Shown one piece after another: positions 1 to 7,612 of a stretch of DNA of 64,000 nucleotides. This DNA is from an uncultured Flavobacteriales bacterium (GTDB lineage: Bacteria > Bacteroidota > Bacteroidia > Flavobacteriales > Flavobacteriaceae): positions 1 through 64,000 of the forward strand of contig CAJXRD010000003.1 of assembly GCA_913058295.1 (NCBI GenBank). The letters run 5' to 3'. How positions within the stretch are numbered: position 1 is the stretch's first letter; each line of letters begins with the position of its first letter. The notes under the pieces were generated by a model. The model did no database searches. It was not told the DNA's origin and saw only the letters and a list, made by a program, of their open reading frames with translations. Position numbers and translations under genes: made by a program.

Positions 1-2
1 TC

Positions 3-713
3 TTATTTAATGTTGGTTATGGAGAAAGAGCACCTTCTGTAACGGAAGCTTATGGGTTTTATCTATATAATAGTTTTGACAATTACGATTATATAGGAAA
101 CCCCTATTTAAAAAATGAAAAGTCCTTAGAGTTTAATACTTCAATTAATCATTCCACTTCAAAATTAAAGATTGGTGCAGAAGCATCTTTCTTTTATATT
201 TCAGATTATATCATAGGAAAAACAGATCCCGATCTTACACAAATGACTATTGGTGCCGATGGAGTTAGAGTTTATACAGCCTTAGATTATGCTACATTAT
301 TTAATACAAGTTTGAGTGCTAAATATAAATTATTCCCAGGTTGGGCCTTAAATGGATTTATGGGATATTCTATTGGTAAGGATAACAATAGTAATAATTT
401 ACCATTAATAAGTCCCTTCACCTATAAAGCGGCAGTACAGTTTAAAAAGAATTTATTTGATGCTGAAATAAATGTGAATGGAGCTGGAGAACAAAAAAAG
501 TATAGCAGTTATTTTGGAGAAAATAAAACAGACGCTTATGCAATTTTAAATGTTAATGCTTCTTATAATTTTTATCTGAATAACCAGAAAATTTATCTGA
601 AAGCAGGAATTGAAAACCTTTTAGACGAATATTATTCAACCTATGCAGATTGGAATAATATACCAAGAATGGGAAGAAATTTCTTTATAAATGTGTCGTA
701 TACGATTCGGTAG
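3..713 (+). CDS. TonB-dependent outer-membrane receptor, C-terminal part (5' end off the window)
   Basis: The frame is open from base 3 without a start codon, so the gene begins left of the window and only the last 236 residues are seen. They look like the end of a TonB-dependent receptor barrel: a GERAPSVTEAYG segment followed by NPYLKNEKS, which is typical of these barrels, then alternating amphipathic strands and a final strand ending in aromatic residues (FFINVSYTIR). Such receptors bring metal chelates, vitamins or other large ligands across the outer membrane using TonB energy. The plug domain, which would help name the ligand, is missing. A copper-type role would suit the nearby copper nitrite reductase genes but nothing in the visible part shows it. 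The family assignment is firm, the substrate unknown. Confidence 0.85.
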   Translation, partial: LFNVGYGERAPSVTEAYGFYLYNSFDNYDYIGNPYLKNEKSLEFNTSINHSTSKLKIGAEASFFYISDYIIGKTDPDLTQMTIGADGVRVYTALDYATLFNTSLSAKYKLFPGWALNGFMGYSIGKDNNSNNLPLISPFTYKAAVQFKKNLFDAEINVNGAGEQKKYSSYFGENKTDAYAILNVNASYNFYLNNQKIYLKAGIENLLDEYYSTYADWNNIPRMGRNFFINVSYTIR

Positions 714-717
714 AAGT

Positions 718-846
718 CTATTTCTTTTTACCGCCATTCATAAAAGAAATTAATAGAATAACGAGGACAACACAAACTAATGCAAAAACCCCGATCATAA
801 CTACACCATTTGTATAGTTGTAAAGTGCTATGTTTTGACTAATCAT
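718..846 (-). CDS. small single-pass membrane protein, 42 aa
   Basis: This short frame starts at ATG 846 and encodes 42 residues: a polar start (MISQNIALYNYTNG), one long hydrophobic stretch (about residues 15-36) and a basic tail (GGKKK). It converges with the TonB receptor gene, with four bases between the stops. It is supported by a promoter-like sequence just upstream (865-907), where an FNR-type palindrome sits at nearly the same spacing as at norC. No known family is recognised. The size and shape fit a small accessory subunit of a membrane respiratory complex, but that is a guess. Confidence 0.6.
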   Translation of the reverse strand: MISQNIALYNYTNGVVMIGVFALVCVVLVILLISFMNGGKKK

Positions 847-864
847 AATATTAATTTAAGGCTA

Positions 865-907
865 TAAAAATACAATTGTTTTTCTAAGTAAAACTGACAA
901 ATATCAG
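865..907 (-). promoter_or_regulatory. FNR-type operator plus -7 box for the 42-aa membrane protein
   Basis: The palindrome CTGACAAATATCAG lies at 894-907. On the minus strand a -7-like box TATTTTTA (865-872) follows, its last base 35.5 bases from the palindrome centre. The core TGAC-AAAT-ATCA differs by one base from the core at 2796-2807 and belongs to the same pattern as the site upstream of norC. The -7 box deviates from TAnnTTTG at its last base. Confidence 0.55.
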
Positions 908-917
908 AAGAGAATAA

Positions 918-960
918 AATAAAAGAGAGATGAAACCTTTGAATTCATCTCTCTTTTATT
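918..960 (-). terminator. intrinsic terminator after the SQR gene
   Basis: A perfect 17-bp inverted repeat (918-934 with 944-960) with a 9-base loop lies 22 bases downstream of the SQR stop codon. The outer part of the stem is A/T rich on both sides, so it may act in both directions. Confidence 0.8.
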
Positions 961-982
961 TTGACCAAACGAAGTAGTTTAA

Positions 983-2323
983 TTAAAAATCGTATCCTTT
1001 TAACATCAGGTTCCAATACATAAATGGCAAGCCGTATTTTTTTAAGATCCACATTGGGTAACTAGCTTTTCCAGTATTAAAAAACTTACTTAATATAGGG
1101 TCAGACATTCTTACGCCATCATATCCAAATTCAGCTAATAACATTTTATTATGGGAAACTACTAGAGGACATGAAGAATACCCATTGTATTTTTTACAAT
1201 CGGCTACTTGTCCGTCCATTAGTTTAACTATGTTTTTTACTACAACGGGTGCTTGTTTTCTAATAGCTGCTCCAGTTCTTGCAGTAGGTAGATCGGTAAC
1301 ATCCCCAACACCAAAAACATTAGGAAATTTTGTGGACTGCATAGAATGTTTATCCACAGCCATCCAGCCCTTATTAGGCCCTTCTTGATTTGCTAATTTG
1401 GTGTTTTGAAACCAAGTTGGAGCTGATTGTGGAGGAGCTAAATGAAGCATATCGTATTTAATAATATATTGGGTTCCTCTTTCTTCCATTTGAAATGGAG
1501 AGTTTACCTCTTGAACTTCGCGTTTCACACCATCTTCCCAAACGTAGCCCATACAACCTGCAGCATTCCTTTCATCGTTTACCACATAACTGTCATTTCC
1601 GTTTGGCAGCTCTAAACGTTCATAAATTGCCTCTTTTTTCTCCCCATCTATTTCAACAAGTTTGTATCCATAGCGTTGTTTTATGTTATATTTTTTAAGG
1701 TAGTTTTCTAGTTCATCTTTAAAGGGCTGAACTCCAAAAATCATAGTTCCAGGAGTAGCAAAAATTATATTTGTGTCCTCTTTAAAATTCTTATCTGCAA
1801 TATAATCTCCCATTAAATACATGATTTTTTGAGGAGCACCTGGACATTTTATTGGAGTAGTTGGTTGGGTAAATAAAGCATTACCTCCTTTAAACTCTTG
1901 CATTAATTCCCAAGTATATCTAGGGTCGATATAGTTTGAGCAAACACCATTTTTTCCATAGGCTTCTTTAAGCCCTTTTATTCCATCCAGATTAATTTGA
2001 ATCCCTGTAGCATTAACTAAATAGTCATAAGTAATTATACCTCCATTTTTTAAGCCTACTTCATTTTGCTCTGGTTGAATATCAGAAACAAATTCCTTAA
2101 TCCAAGCAACTCCAGATGGGATCAGTTTTTTTTCTGATCTTATTGTTGCATCATATTCCATTAGACCTCCAGCGACCAATGTATTGGCAGGTTGGTAGGT
2201 ATGTGTTTCAGTAGGGTCTATAATAGCAATATCTAGCCCTTTTTTTGCTCTCTTAAGTTGCGCTGCAACCATAATGCCACCAGTTCCTCCTCCTATAATA
2301 ACTATTTGATGATGCTTTTTCAT
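983..2323 (-). CDS. sqr: sulfide:quinone oxidoreductase, type II
   Basis: The protein is a 446-residue FAD flavoprotein that oxidises sulfide and passes electrons to the quinone pool, leaving persulfide. The N-terminus has the dinucleotide-binding GGGTGG motif (residues 11-16), and a second signature GVGDV lies at 338-342 near the FAD. The two redox cysteines expected of the type II (mitochondrial-like) branch are visible: Cys160 in KCPGAPQK and Cys385 in YSSCPLV. The third conserved cysteine of classical type I SQR is not in its usual setting. It would act at the inner membrane facing the periplasm or cytoplasm; no signal peptide is seen. It has its own promoter with a GTAAC-N4-GTTAC operator and its own terminator. 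Its product suits the persulfide dioxygenase at 9708-11129. Confidence 0.92.
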   Translation of the reverse strand: MKKHHQIVIIGGGTGGIMVAAQLKRAKKGLDIAIIDPTETHTYQPANTLVAGGLMEYDATIRSEKKLIPSGVAWIKEFVSDIQPEQNEVGLKNGGIITYDYLVNATGIQINLDGIKGLKEAYGKNGVCSNYIDPRYTWELMQEFKGGNALFTQPTTPIKCPGAPQKIMYLMGDYIADKNFKEDTNIIFATPGTMIFGVQPFKDELENYLKKYNIKQRYGYKLVEIDGEKKEAIYERLELPNGNDSYVVNDERNAAGCMGYVWEDGVKREVQEVNSPFQMEERGTQYIIKYDMLHLAPPQSAPTWFQNTKLANQEGPNKGWMAVDKHSMQSTKFPNVFGVGDVTDLPTARTGAAIRKQAPVVVKNIVKLMDGQVADCKKYNGYSSCPLVVSHNKMLLAEFGYDGVRMSDPILSKFFNTGKASYPMWILKKYGLPFMYWNLMLKGYDF

Positions 2324-2351
2324 AATGTTTAATTTATACTGTTTTACCTAA

Positions 2352-2395
2352 CAAAATTATACCTTTCCAAGCTTTTATAAAGTAACTATTGTTAC
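2352..2395 (-). promoter_or_regulatory. SQR promoter: Crp-type palindrome and -7 box
   Basis: A perfect palindrome GTAAC-TATT-GTTAC lies at 2382-2395. The minus-strand -7 box TAATTTTG is at 2352-2359. The palindrome centre (2388.5) is 36.5 bases from the last base of the box, putting it near -41 from the predicted start, with no TTG -33 element at the normal place. This is the layout of a class II activated promoter. The same arrangement recurs at 11163-11206, 12981-13024 and 20387-20430. Confidence 0.8.
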
Positions 2396-2405
2396 ATTTC
2401 AAAAC

Positions 2406-2438
2406 CTAATAATAGCTTAGAAAAAAGAAGCTTATTAG
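2406..2438 (-). terminator. possible terminator after the DUF2892 gene
   Basis: An imperfect inverted repeat (2406-2418 with 2428-2438, a two-base bulge) lies just after the DUF2892 stop on the minus strand. The stem is AT-rich and there is no strong T run, so this is only a candidate. Confidence 0.4.
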
Positions 2439-2446
2439 CTTTAAAA

Positions 2447-2653
2447 TTAATTATCTTTATTCTTTGTATTGATTCCTAAAACTGTGTAAAGAGGACAGAA
2501 GTTTAAAAAACTAGTTAATAAAAAGACTCCAGCAACAACTAATAAAATGATGCCTAATATACCTGGAACTGTTCCTGTGAAATAAAGTATTGCAGCAATA
2601 ATTGCAATTACAATTCGAATCTTGCGATCTGTACCGCCCATGTTTTTTTTCAT
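2447..2653 (-). CDS. DUF2892 (YgaP-type) two-helix membrane protein
   Basis: The 68-residue protein begins with a short basic stretch (MKKNMGGTDRKIR) followed by two hydrophobic helices (about 14-28 and 31-48) and the ending FLNFCPLYTVLGINTK. This is the DUF2892 pattern, which also forms the membrane part of the rhodanese YgaP. The conserved NxCPLY motif with one cysteine is present. Such proteins often accompany rhodaneses and sulfur-transfer genes; the exact role is not known. It stands between the SQR gene and a minus-strand promoter with an FNR-type site (2765-2807), about 110 bases upstream, so it may belong to the nitric-oxide rather than the sulfur circuit. Confidence 0.85.
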   Translation of the reverse strand: MKKNMGGTDRKIRIVIAIIAAILYFTGTVPGILGIILLVVAGVFLLTSFLNFCPLYTVLGINTKNKDN

Positions 2654-2672
2654 AATTAGTTTATTTTATTCA

Positions 2673-2759
2673 TTAATTAAATAGAAATACAATTCCTGAA
2701 ATTATTGAAATGCAAATTAGACAAGACAAAATAATCTTAAATATTTTTTCTAATTTCAT
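2673..2759 (-). CDS. possible 28-aa hydrophobic peptide
   Basis: An ATG at 2759 opens a frame for 28 residues: MKLEKIFK followed by one hydrophobic segment rich in Ile, Leu and Cys, ending in VFLFN. It lies directly after a strong promoter candidate (-7 box 2765-2772) whose predicted start is near 2761, so the message would be nearly leaderless if this is translated. It could equally be the untranslated leader of the DUF2892 gene. No family is recognised. Confidence 0.35.
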   Translation of the reverse strand: MKLEKIFKIILSCLICISIISGIVFLFN

Positions 2760-2764
2760 ACAAT

Positions 2765-2807
2765 CAAAGTTATAAATTGTCAGTTAATATAAATGTGACA
2801 AATGTCA
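2765..2807 (-). promoter_or_regulatory. FNR-type operator plus -7 box upstream of DUF2892
   Basis: The perfect palindrome TGACA-AA-TGTCA (2796-2807) reads as TGAC-N4-GTCA. A consensus minus-strand -7 box TAACTTTG lies at 2765-2772, 36.5 bases from the palindrome centre. This is identical geometry to the norC promoter and to the sulfur promoters. The palindrome is also 14 bases upstream of the plus-strand methyltransferase start, where it could repress, but no plus-strand -7 box was seen there. Confidence 0.65.
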
Positions 2808-2820
2808 TTATACTAAGGTA

Positions 2821-3420
2821 GTGAAAATGAAAGACATAAATCAAATATTAGGTAATACAGACATCTATTTATTAGATCAAATTGTTAAAGGGAGGTATCA
2901 AAATACAGATGTAATTTTAGATGCGGGTTGTGGTCATGGGAGAAACCTGCATTGGTTTTATAATAATGGTTTTACCATATATGGGATTGATGCTAAAGAA
3001 GACAATATTGAAGCTATAAAAAAGGAATATCCAAAGGAGACTCATAATTTTTCAGTTTCAAAAATTGAAGAATTAAAATTCAGGGATGATTTTTTTAATC
3101 ATATCATCTGTAATGCAGTATTGCACTTTGCTGAAAACGAAATTCATTTTTTAAAAATGTTTTCCGAATTAATGAGGGTACTTAAGCCTAAAGGAACCTT
3201 ATTTATTAGAGTAGCATCAGATATTGGATTGAAAGATAAAATAAAGTATATTTCAAATGGAGTTTATTATTTACCCGACGAAACAATACGGTTTTTATTT
3301 ACAAAAACATTATTAAAAAAGTTAGTCGACATCAATAATTTTATATTAATAGAGCCATTAAAAACAGTAAATGTAAATGACTTACGTTGTATGACAACCT
3401 TAGTAATTCAAAAAAATTAA
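2821..3420 (+). CDS. class I SAM-dependent methyltransferase
   Basis: The 199-residue protein has the Rossmann-like SAM motif I (ILDAGCGHGRN, about 34-44), an acidic residue after strand 2 (YGIDAKEDN), and motif IV-like region (FNHIICNAVLHF) followed by MRVLKPKGTLFIR, as in the Methyltransf_11/25 families. The substrate cannot be told. The first codon used here is GTG; an ATG two codons later (2827) is equally possible. The gene is followed after four bases by the sterol-desaturase-like gene, so they are likely cotranscribed. It is the first of three methyltransferases in the left part of the window and differs in sequence from the other two. Confidence 0.8.
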   Translation: MKMKDINQILGNTDIYLLDQIVKGRYQNTDVILDAGCGHGRNLHWFYNNGFTIYGIDAKEDNIEAIKKEYPKETHNFSVSKIEELKFRDDFFNHIICNAVLHFAENEIHFLKMFSELMRVLKPKGTLFIRVASDIGLKDKIKYISNGVYYLPDETIRFLFTKTLLKKLVDINNFILIEPLKTVNVNDLRCMTTLVIQKN

Positions 3421-3424
3421 TTCT

Positions 3425-4297
3425 ATGGAAAAATATCTAAACGCTTTTATAGAAGCCTTTACTGGAACATTATCTTGGACTTGGGATTCGATTTTATTTA
3501 AAGTGCCTTGGTATACTAATTATTTTTGGGGATTAATCTTTATTTCATTGGCGGTTTGGATTTTGGAAATGCTATTTCCTTGGCGCAAAAACCAATCTTT
3601 TATAAGGAAAGATTTTTGGTTAGATGGGTTTTATATGTTCTTCAATTTTTTTGTTTTCTCTATTATCATTAGCGGGTTTTATAATGTTTTAGGATTAACA
3701 TTTTCTGAACTTGGAATCACTCATAAAAGCTTAGCAATTATTGATATTTCCCATTGGTCTATGGTCTTACAATTGCTAGTGTTCTTTGTTATATTAGATT
3801 TTGTACAGTGGCTTACTCATGTATTGCTTCATAAATTTGAATTTTTATGGCGATTTCATAAAGTACATCACTCCGTTAAAGAAATGGGCTTTGCAGCACA
3901 TCTACGATACCATTGGATGGAGAATATATTTTATAAACCTCTTAAAACATTTGGGGTAATGATTCTTGGTGGATTTGAACCAGAACAAGCTTATATCGTC
4001 CACTTTATTGCAATAAGTATTGGGCATTTAAATCATGCAAACATTAGAATAACTTGGGGCCCCTTTAAGTACCTGTTTAATAACTCTGTTATGCATTTAT
4101 ACCATCATATAAAAATATTGCCAGAGGACAGGCCGCAAGGCATAAATTTTGGGATTAGTCTTAGCGTTTGGGATTATATTTTTAAAACCAATTATATCCC
4201 AGAAGATAGCGGAAATATAGAGCTAGGTTTTCCGGATGAAGAAAATTTTCCAAAGGGATTTTTTGGTCAGTTGTTTACAGGCTTTGGTAAAAAGTAA
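3425..4297 (+). CDS. sterol desaturase / fatty acid hydroxylase family membrane protein
   Basis: The 290-residue protein has several membrane helices in the first 125 residues. It carries the histidine clusters of the di-iron membrane hydroxylases: HVLLH (132-136), HKVHH (145-149), HLNH (201-204) and HLYHH (224-228). Enzymes of this superfamily hydroxylate or desaturate sterols, carotenoids and fatty acids using O2. The substrate here is unknown; flavobacterial homologues are usually annotated only at family level. It lies four bases downstream of a methyltransferase gene, which suggests a lipid- or carotenoid-modifying pair, but this is inference. It converges with the SDR gene one base away. 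Confidence 0.85.
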   Translation: MEKYLNAFIEAFTGTLSWTWDSILFKVPWYTNYFWGLIFISLAVWILEMLFPWRKNQSFIRKDFWLDGFYMFFNFFVFSIIISGFYNVLGLTFSELGITHKSLAIIDISHWSMVLQLLVFFVILDFVQWLTHVLLHKFEFLWRFHKVHHSVKEMGFAAHLRYHWMENIFYKPLKTFGVMILGGFEPEQAYIVHFIAISIGHLNHANIRITWGPFKYLFNNSVMHLYHHIKILPEDRPQGINFGISLSVWDYIFKTNYIPEDSGNIELGFPDEENFPKGFFGQLFTGFGKK

Positions 4298-4298
4298 T

Positions 4299-4994
4299 TT
4301 ATACCTCAGGGGACCATGGAGCACTTGCTCCATTCCAATGAGATTCATGTCCAAGATCAATACTTTCTACTAAAAAAGGTCGCTTTCTAGAAATGATAAA
4401 CTCTAAGGTTTCGGCAATATTTTCAGGAGTTAAAATTTCAGCTCCCTCTTTATCATCCCAAGTATTTACACCCCAAGAATGAATAGTTGAAACTCGAATT
4501 TTTCCCGCTAATTCGTTTCGTAAAACGTGAGCAAATTGCATGATTCCTGCTTTTGTAGCTGCATAAACCGATTCTCCGACTATTCGATTTTTCGCAGACA
4601 TAGAAGACATAAAAATAATATGAGGATCTTTACTTTTTAGCAATAAAGGGATTAGCTTTTTTGTAACTAATAATTGAGCGTGTAGGTTTAATGTGATAAG
4701 AGTATTTATGTCTTTATCTGAAAAATCTGAAAACTTTTCAATAAACATTAATCCAGCGTTATTAACTAATACATCTAGGCTATTGGTTTTTTGTTGCAGT
4801 TCTTCTACAAATAAATCTACATTTTCCATTTTTGTAAAATCATAACCAAAAAGAGTTGAATTTGGAATGGAAATCTTATCAAACGAAGAAGGATTAGATG
4901 CATGCAGGTACATTTCGTTGTCTTTAGAAAGTAATTGAGCTTCTGCTAAACCAATCCCCTTACTTGCTCCAGTAATGCAAATTTTTTTATCCAT
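4299..4994 (-). CDS. short-chain dehydrogenase/reductase (SDR)
   Basis: The 231-residue protein has the classical SDR layout: cofactor motif TGASKGIG (8-15), NNAG in the middle (about 87-90), a serine in IIFMSSMSA and the catalytic YAATK. It reduces or oxidises a carbonyl/alcohol with NAD(P)H. The substrate is not visible. It is transcribed alone on the minus strand, separate from the two secreted paralogues upstream. Confidence 0.85.
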   Translation of the reverse strand: MDKKICITGASKGIGLAEAQLLSKDNEMYLHASNPSSFDKISIPNSTLFGYDFTKMENVDLFVEELQQKTNSLDVLVNNAGLMFIEKFSDFSDKDINTLITLNLHAQLLVTKKLIPLLLKSKDPHIIFMSSMSAKNRIVGESVYAATKAGIMQFAHVLRNELAGKIRVSTIHSWGVNTWDDKEGAEILTPENIAETLEFIISRKRPFLVESIDLGHESHWNGASAPWSPEV

Positions 4995-5095
4995 GAATCT
5001 TTTTATTTTTTATGAATTTAATAAAAAAATCATGAATTAGTACCCTTAAATTAAAATTTGGAATAGAATAAGAATTAAAAAAGGAAGAATCAATA

Positions 5096-5728
5096 TTATT
5101 GTCTTACATTAAGTACAATCCATTGGTATCCATCATATACCATTTCAATAGCTCCTTGACCATTTATTGTTTCAAAAGGACCATTCCCATAAGTAAGTAT
5201 CCTATTTTCTTCATCTGAGCCCCTAGATTCATCTATAACTTTCATGTTTTTACTGGATGGGTTAAGCAATATGACATGCTTTCCTGCAAATCCTCCTGTA
5301 ATTCCGGAAAATCCAAAATGATTAGTTTGCCCTGTAAACCTAATCACAGTTTTATATGAATAATCACCAGCGAGACCTACATCTAAATTATCAAATTCAG
5401 TATTCGAATTAGGGGTAACAAGAGTGTGATTTATTATAGAATAATAACCCGAGCCGGCAGAAATGATAGTGTTGTTGTTAACCATCACTAAACCGTTGCC
5501 AACGGCAATCTTATTCAAGGTCCCTTCGTCATCTATACCAATAACAGAAACCATCGTTCTATCAACATCGAGATCAGTATCAGTTACTCGAATTTTTCCA
5601 TTTACATGGAGTGTTTCCTTTGGATCTGTGGTGTTAATCCCAACTCCCTTTACTTGAGGAGGGTCTCCAAATTGAGCATAACCGTACTGAAACAATAATA
5701 AACATAATATGACATTAATTTTTTTCAT
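5096..5728 (-). CDS. secreted protein with a trimeric-fibre-like N-terminus, paralogue 1
   Basis: The 210-residue protein starts with a signal peptide (about 1-18), followed by VGINTTDPKETLHVNGKIRVTDTD. This GINT-DP-xxLDVNG segment is common in Bacteroidota surface and tail-fibre-like proteins. The C-terminal part (VIRFTG through VYDGYQWIVLN) is beta-rich with glycine turns. It is a tandem relative of the next gene: both share the N-terminal segment, LLNPSS and the ending AIEMVYDG-W-VLN. The gap between them is 22 bases, so they are probably cotranscribed. No enzymatic motif is seen; function unknown. Confidence 0.7.
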   Translation of the reverse strand: MKKINVILCLLLFQYGYAQFGDPPQVKGVGINTTDPKETLHVNGKIRVTDTDLDVDRTMVSVIGIDDEGTLNKIAVGNGLVMVNNNTIISAGSGYYSIINHTLVTPNSNTEFDNLDVGLAGDYSYKTVIRFTGQTNHFGFSGITGGFAGKHVILLNPSSKNMKVIDESRGSDEENRILTYGNGPFETINGQGAIEMVYDGYQWIVLNVRQ

Positions 5729-5750
5729 AATGGATCATTTACAAACAGTA

Positions 5751-6377
5751 TTAATTTCTTATATTAAGTACAATCCAACGGGTTCCATCATATACCATTT
5801 CAATAGCTCCTTGACCTTGTGTACTTGCAACAGAACCATAAATAAGTATTCTGTTTAGTGGGCTTGATTCAACATCTTCATTTCTAACACCCATATGCTC
5901 TGAGGATGGGTTAAGCAATAGGACATGCCTTCCTGAAACTCCTCCTTGAATTCCGGAAATATAAAAGGCATCAGGTGCGTTTATAAACCTAATCACAGTT
6001 TCATGTGCATTTAAGCCATCGATACCTAAATATAAATCTGCAATATCATCACCCGCTTCATAATCCTCTAGGTATAGTGCTACATCAGCCGGATCTGTAA
6101 AATCTATATTTTTCACAGAATAACTAGTAGTGCCAGAAACAGTGATAGTGTTGTTGGTAATCACAAAATCGGGGCTAAGGTTAATCTTGCTCAAAGTCTC
6201 TTCATCATCTATACCAATAATTGAAACCATCGTTCTACCAGAACCGATATCAGTATCAGTTACTCGAATTTTTCCATTTACATCGAGTGCTTCCTGTGGA
6301 TCGGTGGTGTTAATACCAACTTGAGCAAAACTGCTTTCCATTAGAAATAAAAATAAAATAATACCAATTTTTTTCAT
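5751..6377 (-). CDS. secreted protein with a trimeric-fibre-like N-terminus, paralogue 2
   Basis: This is the upstream copy of the tandem pair. The start chosen is the ATG at 6377 (MKKIGIILFLFL), which gives a clean signal peptide; an ATG three codons earlier would add MVI. After the signal come VGINTTDPQEALDVNG and RTMVSIIGIDDE, closely matching paralogue 1. The middle region (TDPADVALYLEDYEAGDDI) differs and carries an acidic insertion, so the copies have diverged mainly there. A 43-base-period direct repeat lies about 190-260 bases upstream. Confidence 0.7.
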   Translation of the reverse strand: MKKIGIILFLFLMESSFAQVGINTTDPQEALDVNGKIRVTDTDIGSGRTMVSIIGIDDEETLSKINLSPDFVITNNTITVSGTTSYSVKNIDFTDPADVALYLEDYEAGDDIADLYLGIDGLNAHETVIRFINAPDAFYISGIQGGVSGRHVLLLNPSSEHMGVRNEDVESSPLNRILIYGSVASTQGQGAIEMVYDGTRWIVLNIRN

Positions 6378-6706
6378 AATCACCATTTTGAACAGTTCTT
6401 GTAAAACTGTTATTATATTAATTTGGGGTGTTATGAGTACCTTTTGTATTTATATAAATTAATAGGTAAAAGAAGGTTATTAACTTATAGTCAGGTATAT
6501 GATGGGGTAAATTTAGGTATAGGGCTTCATTCATTTTATTAAAACAACAACTATTAGCCCAACTGTATAGAATATTCGCCCATCTACTTTAATTGTAAGA
6601 CAAACGTTTATAAAATATTCGCCTACCTACTCAAATTATTGATGCTTTTACTGAGAAATGATGTAGGAGTAAATTTTAATTACTAAGAATAAATCTATAA
6701 TTTTAA
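6378..6706. other. gene-free stretch with a near-direct repeat
   Basis: No coding frame is supported here. It holds the upstream region of the secreted paralogues and the 3' region of the TPMT-like gene. The notable element is two near-identical 28-base copies (6567-6594 and 6610-6637, 23 of 28 bases matching, period 43) sharing AATATTCGCC and CTACT. Confidence 0.6.
6567..6637. repeat. two-copy 28-base direct repeat, 43-base period
   Basis: Copy 1 is 6567-6594 and copy 2 is 6610-6637. They match at 23 of 28 positions; the shared core is ATATTCGCC. A spacing of about four helical turns is what a dimeric activator with tandem sites would use. No other copy was noticed in the window. Confidence 0.6.
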
Positions 6707-7291
6707 TTACTTTTTAATGAATTTAATAAATAACTCTTCGTTTATTCTGCTTAAGATAGAGTTATATGAAGGATTCATTATATCAAGATTAAAATGGGGT
6801 GAAAAATACGAGATGTACTCCTCTTTCGTTCCGCCAAAAGGAGGCCTATCTACAAATAATGGAATATTAAAAAGAAGACCTACCAGTTTTCCTTTTTCCT
6901 TTAACAATTCACAAGCTTTTAATGCATAATTAGGCCTTAATTTTGGAGGTATTGCACAAAAAAACGTTTGTTCTATGATGAGGTCGAAAGTGTCGTTTAG
7001 TTCAAAAAAATTGGAATGAATTAATTGATTTTTAGGAAATTTTGGAATTCTTTTTTGAAGATTGGCTAATGCAGTTAAAGAAATGTCTATTACAAAAACG
7101 TTTTTAAACCCTTGCTTGAAAAGATATTCTGCTTCGTATGAATTTCCACCACCTGGAATTAAAATTTTAAGACTTTTATCTGTTAATTGATCAAAATAGG
7201 CTTTTAAAGGAGTAGAAATTTCCCCAATATCCCATCCAGTATTTTGAGATTTATAGCGATTATCCCAAAAGGATTCGTCTATTTCATTCAT
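6707..7291 (-). CDS. thiopurine S-methyltransferase-like SAM methyltransferase
   Basis: The 194-residue protein begins FWDNRYKSQNTGWDIGEISTP, the N-terminal signature of the TPMT / thiol methyltransferase family, followed by SAM motif I as LIPGGGNSYEAEYL and VIDIS. Family members methylate thiols, halides or sulfide and selenium/tellurium compounds. It ends a five-gene minus-strand run with short gaps (11, 13, 3 and 8 bases) that also holds thioredoxin, a haem lipoprotein, another methyltransferase and an HMA protein. Given the sulfur genes next door, a thiol or sulfide acceptor is plausible but not proven. Confidence 0.82.
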   Translation of the reverse strand: MNEIDESFWDNRYKSQNTGWDIGEISTPLKAYFDQLTDKSLKILIPGGGNSYEAEYLFKQGFKNVFVIDISLTALANLQKRIPKFPKNQLIHSNFFELNDTFDLIIEQTFFCAIPPKLRPNYALKACELLKEKGKLVGLLFNIPLFVDRPPFGGTKEEYISYFSPHFNLDIMNPSYNSILSRINEELFIKFIKK

Positions 7292-7302
7292 TGATATGGA
7301 GT

Positions 7303-7599
7303 TTAGAGAAATTCATTAATCTTAGAAATAATATCATTTTTAGGAATTACTCCAGATTGTCTCCACATAACTTTACTTTTCTTATATAAGATCAATGTAG
7401 GCACTCCCTGTACACTTAAGGCTGTTGCTAATCTTTGGTTTTTATCCACATCTATTTTTAATATTTTAACCTTATCACCAAGACTACTTTTTACATCTTT
7501 TAAAATGGGAGACATCGTTTTACAAGGTCCACACCATTCTGCAAAAAAATCTACGAGTACAATTTGATCACTAGCGATAATACTAAAAAAACTACTCAT
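7303..7599 (-). CDS. thioredoxin
   Basis: The 98-residue protein has the thioredoxin fold with the active site WCGPC (Cys23, Cys26) and the cis-proline segment GVPTLILY. It has no signal peptide, so it is a cytoplasmic disulfide reductant. It sits 11 bases upstream of the TPMT-like gene and 13 downstream of the haem lipoprotein gene in the same operon, so it may serve that pathway rather than general metabolism. The N-terminal helix is shorter than in the standard 105-110-residue thioredoxin. Confidence 0.9.
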   Translation of the reverse strand: MSSFFSIIASDQIVLVDFFAEWCGPCKTMSPILKDVKSSLGDKVKILKIDVDKNQRLATALSVQGVPTLILYKKSKVMWRQSGVIPKNDIISKINEFL

Positions 7600-7612
7600 A
7601 ATATTTTAAGAT

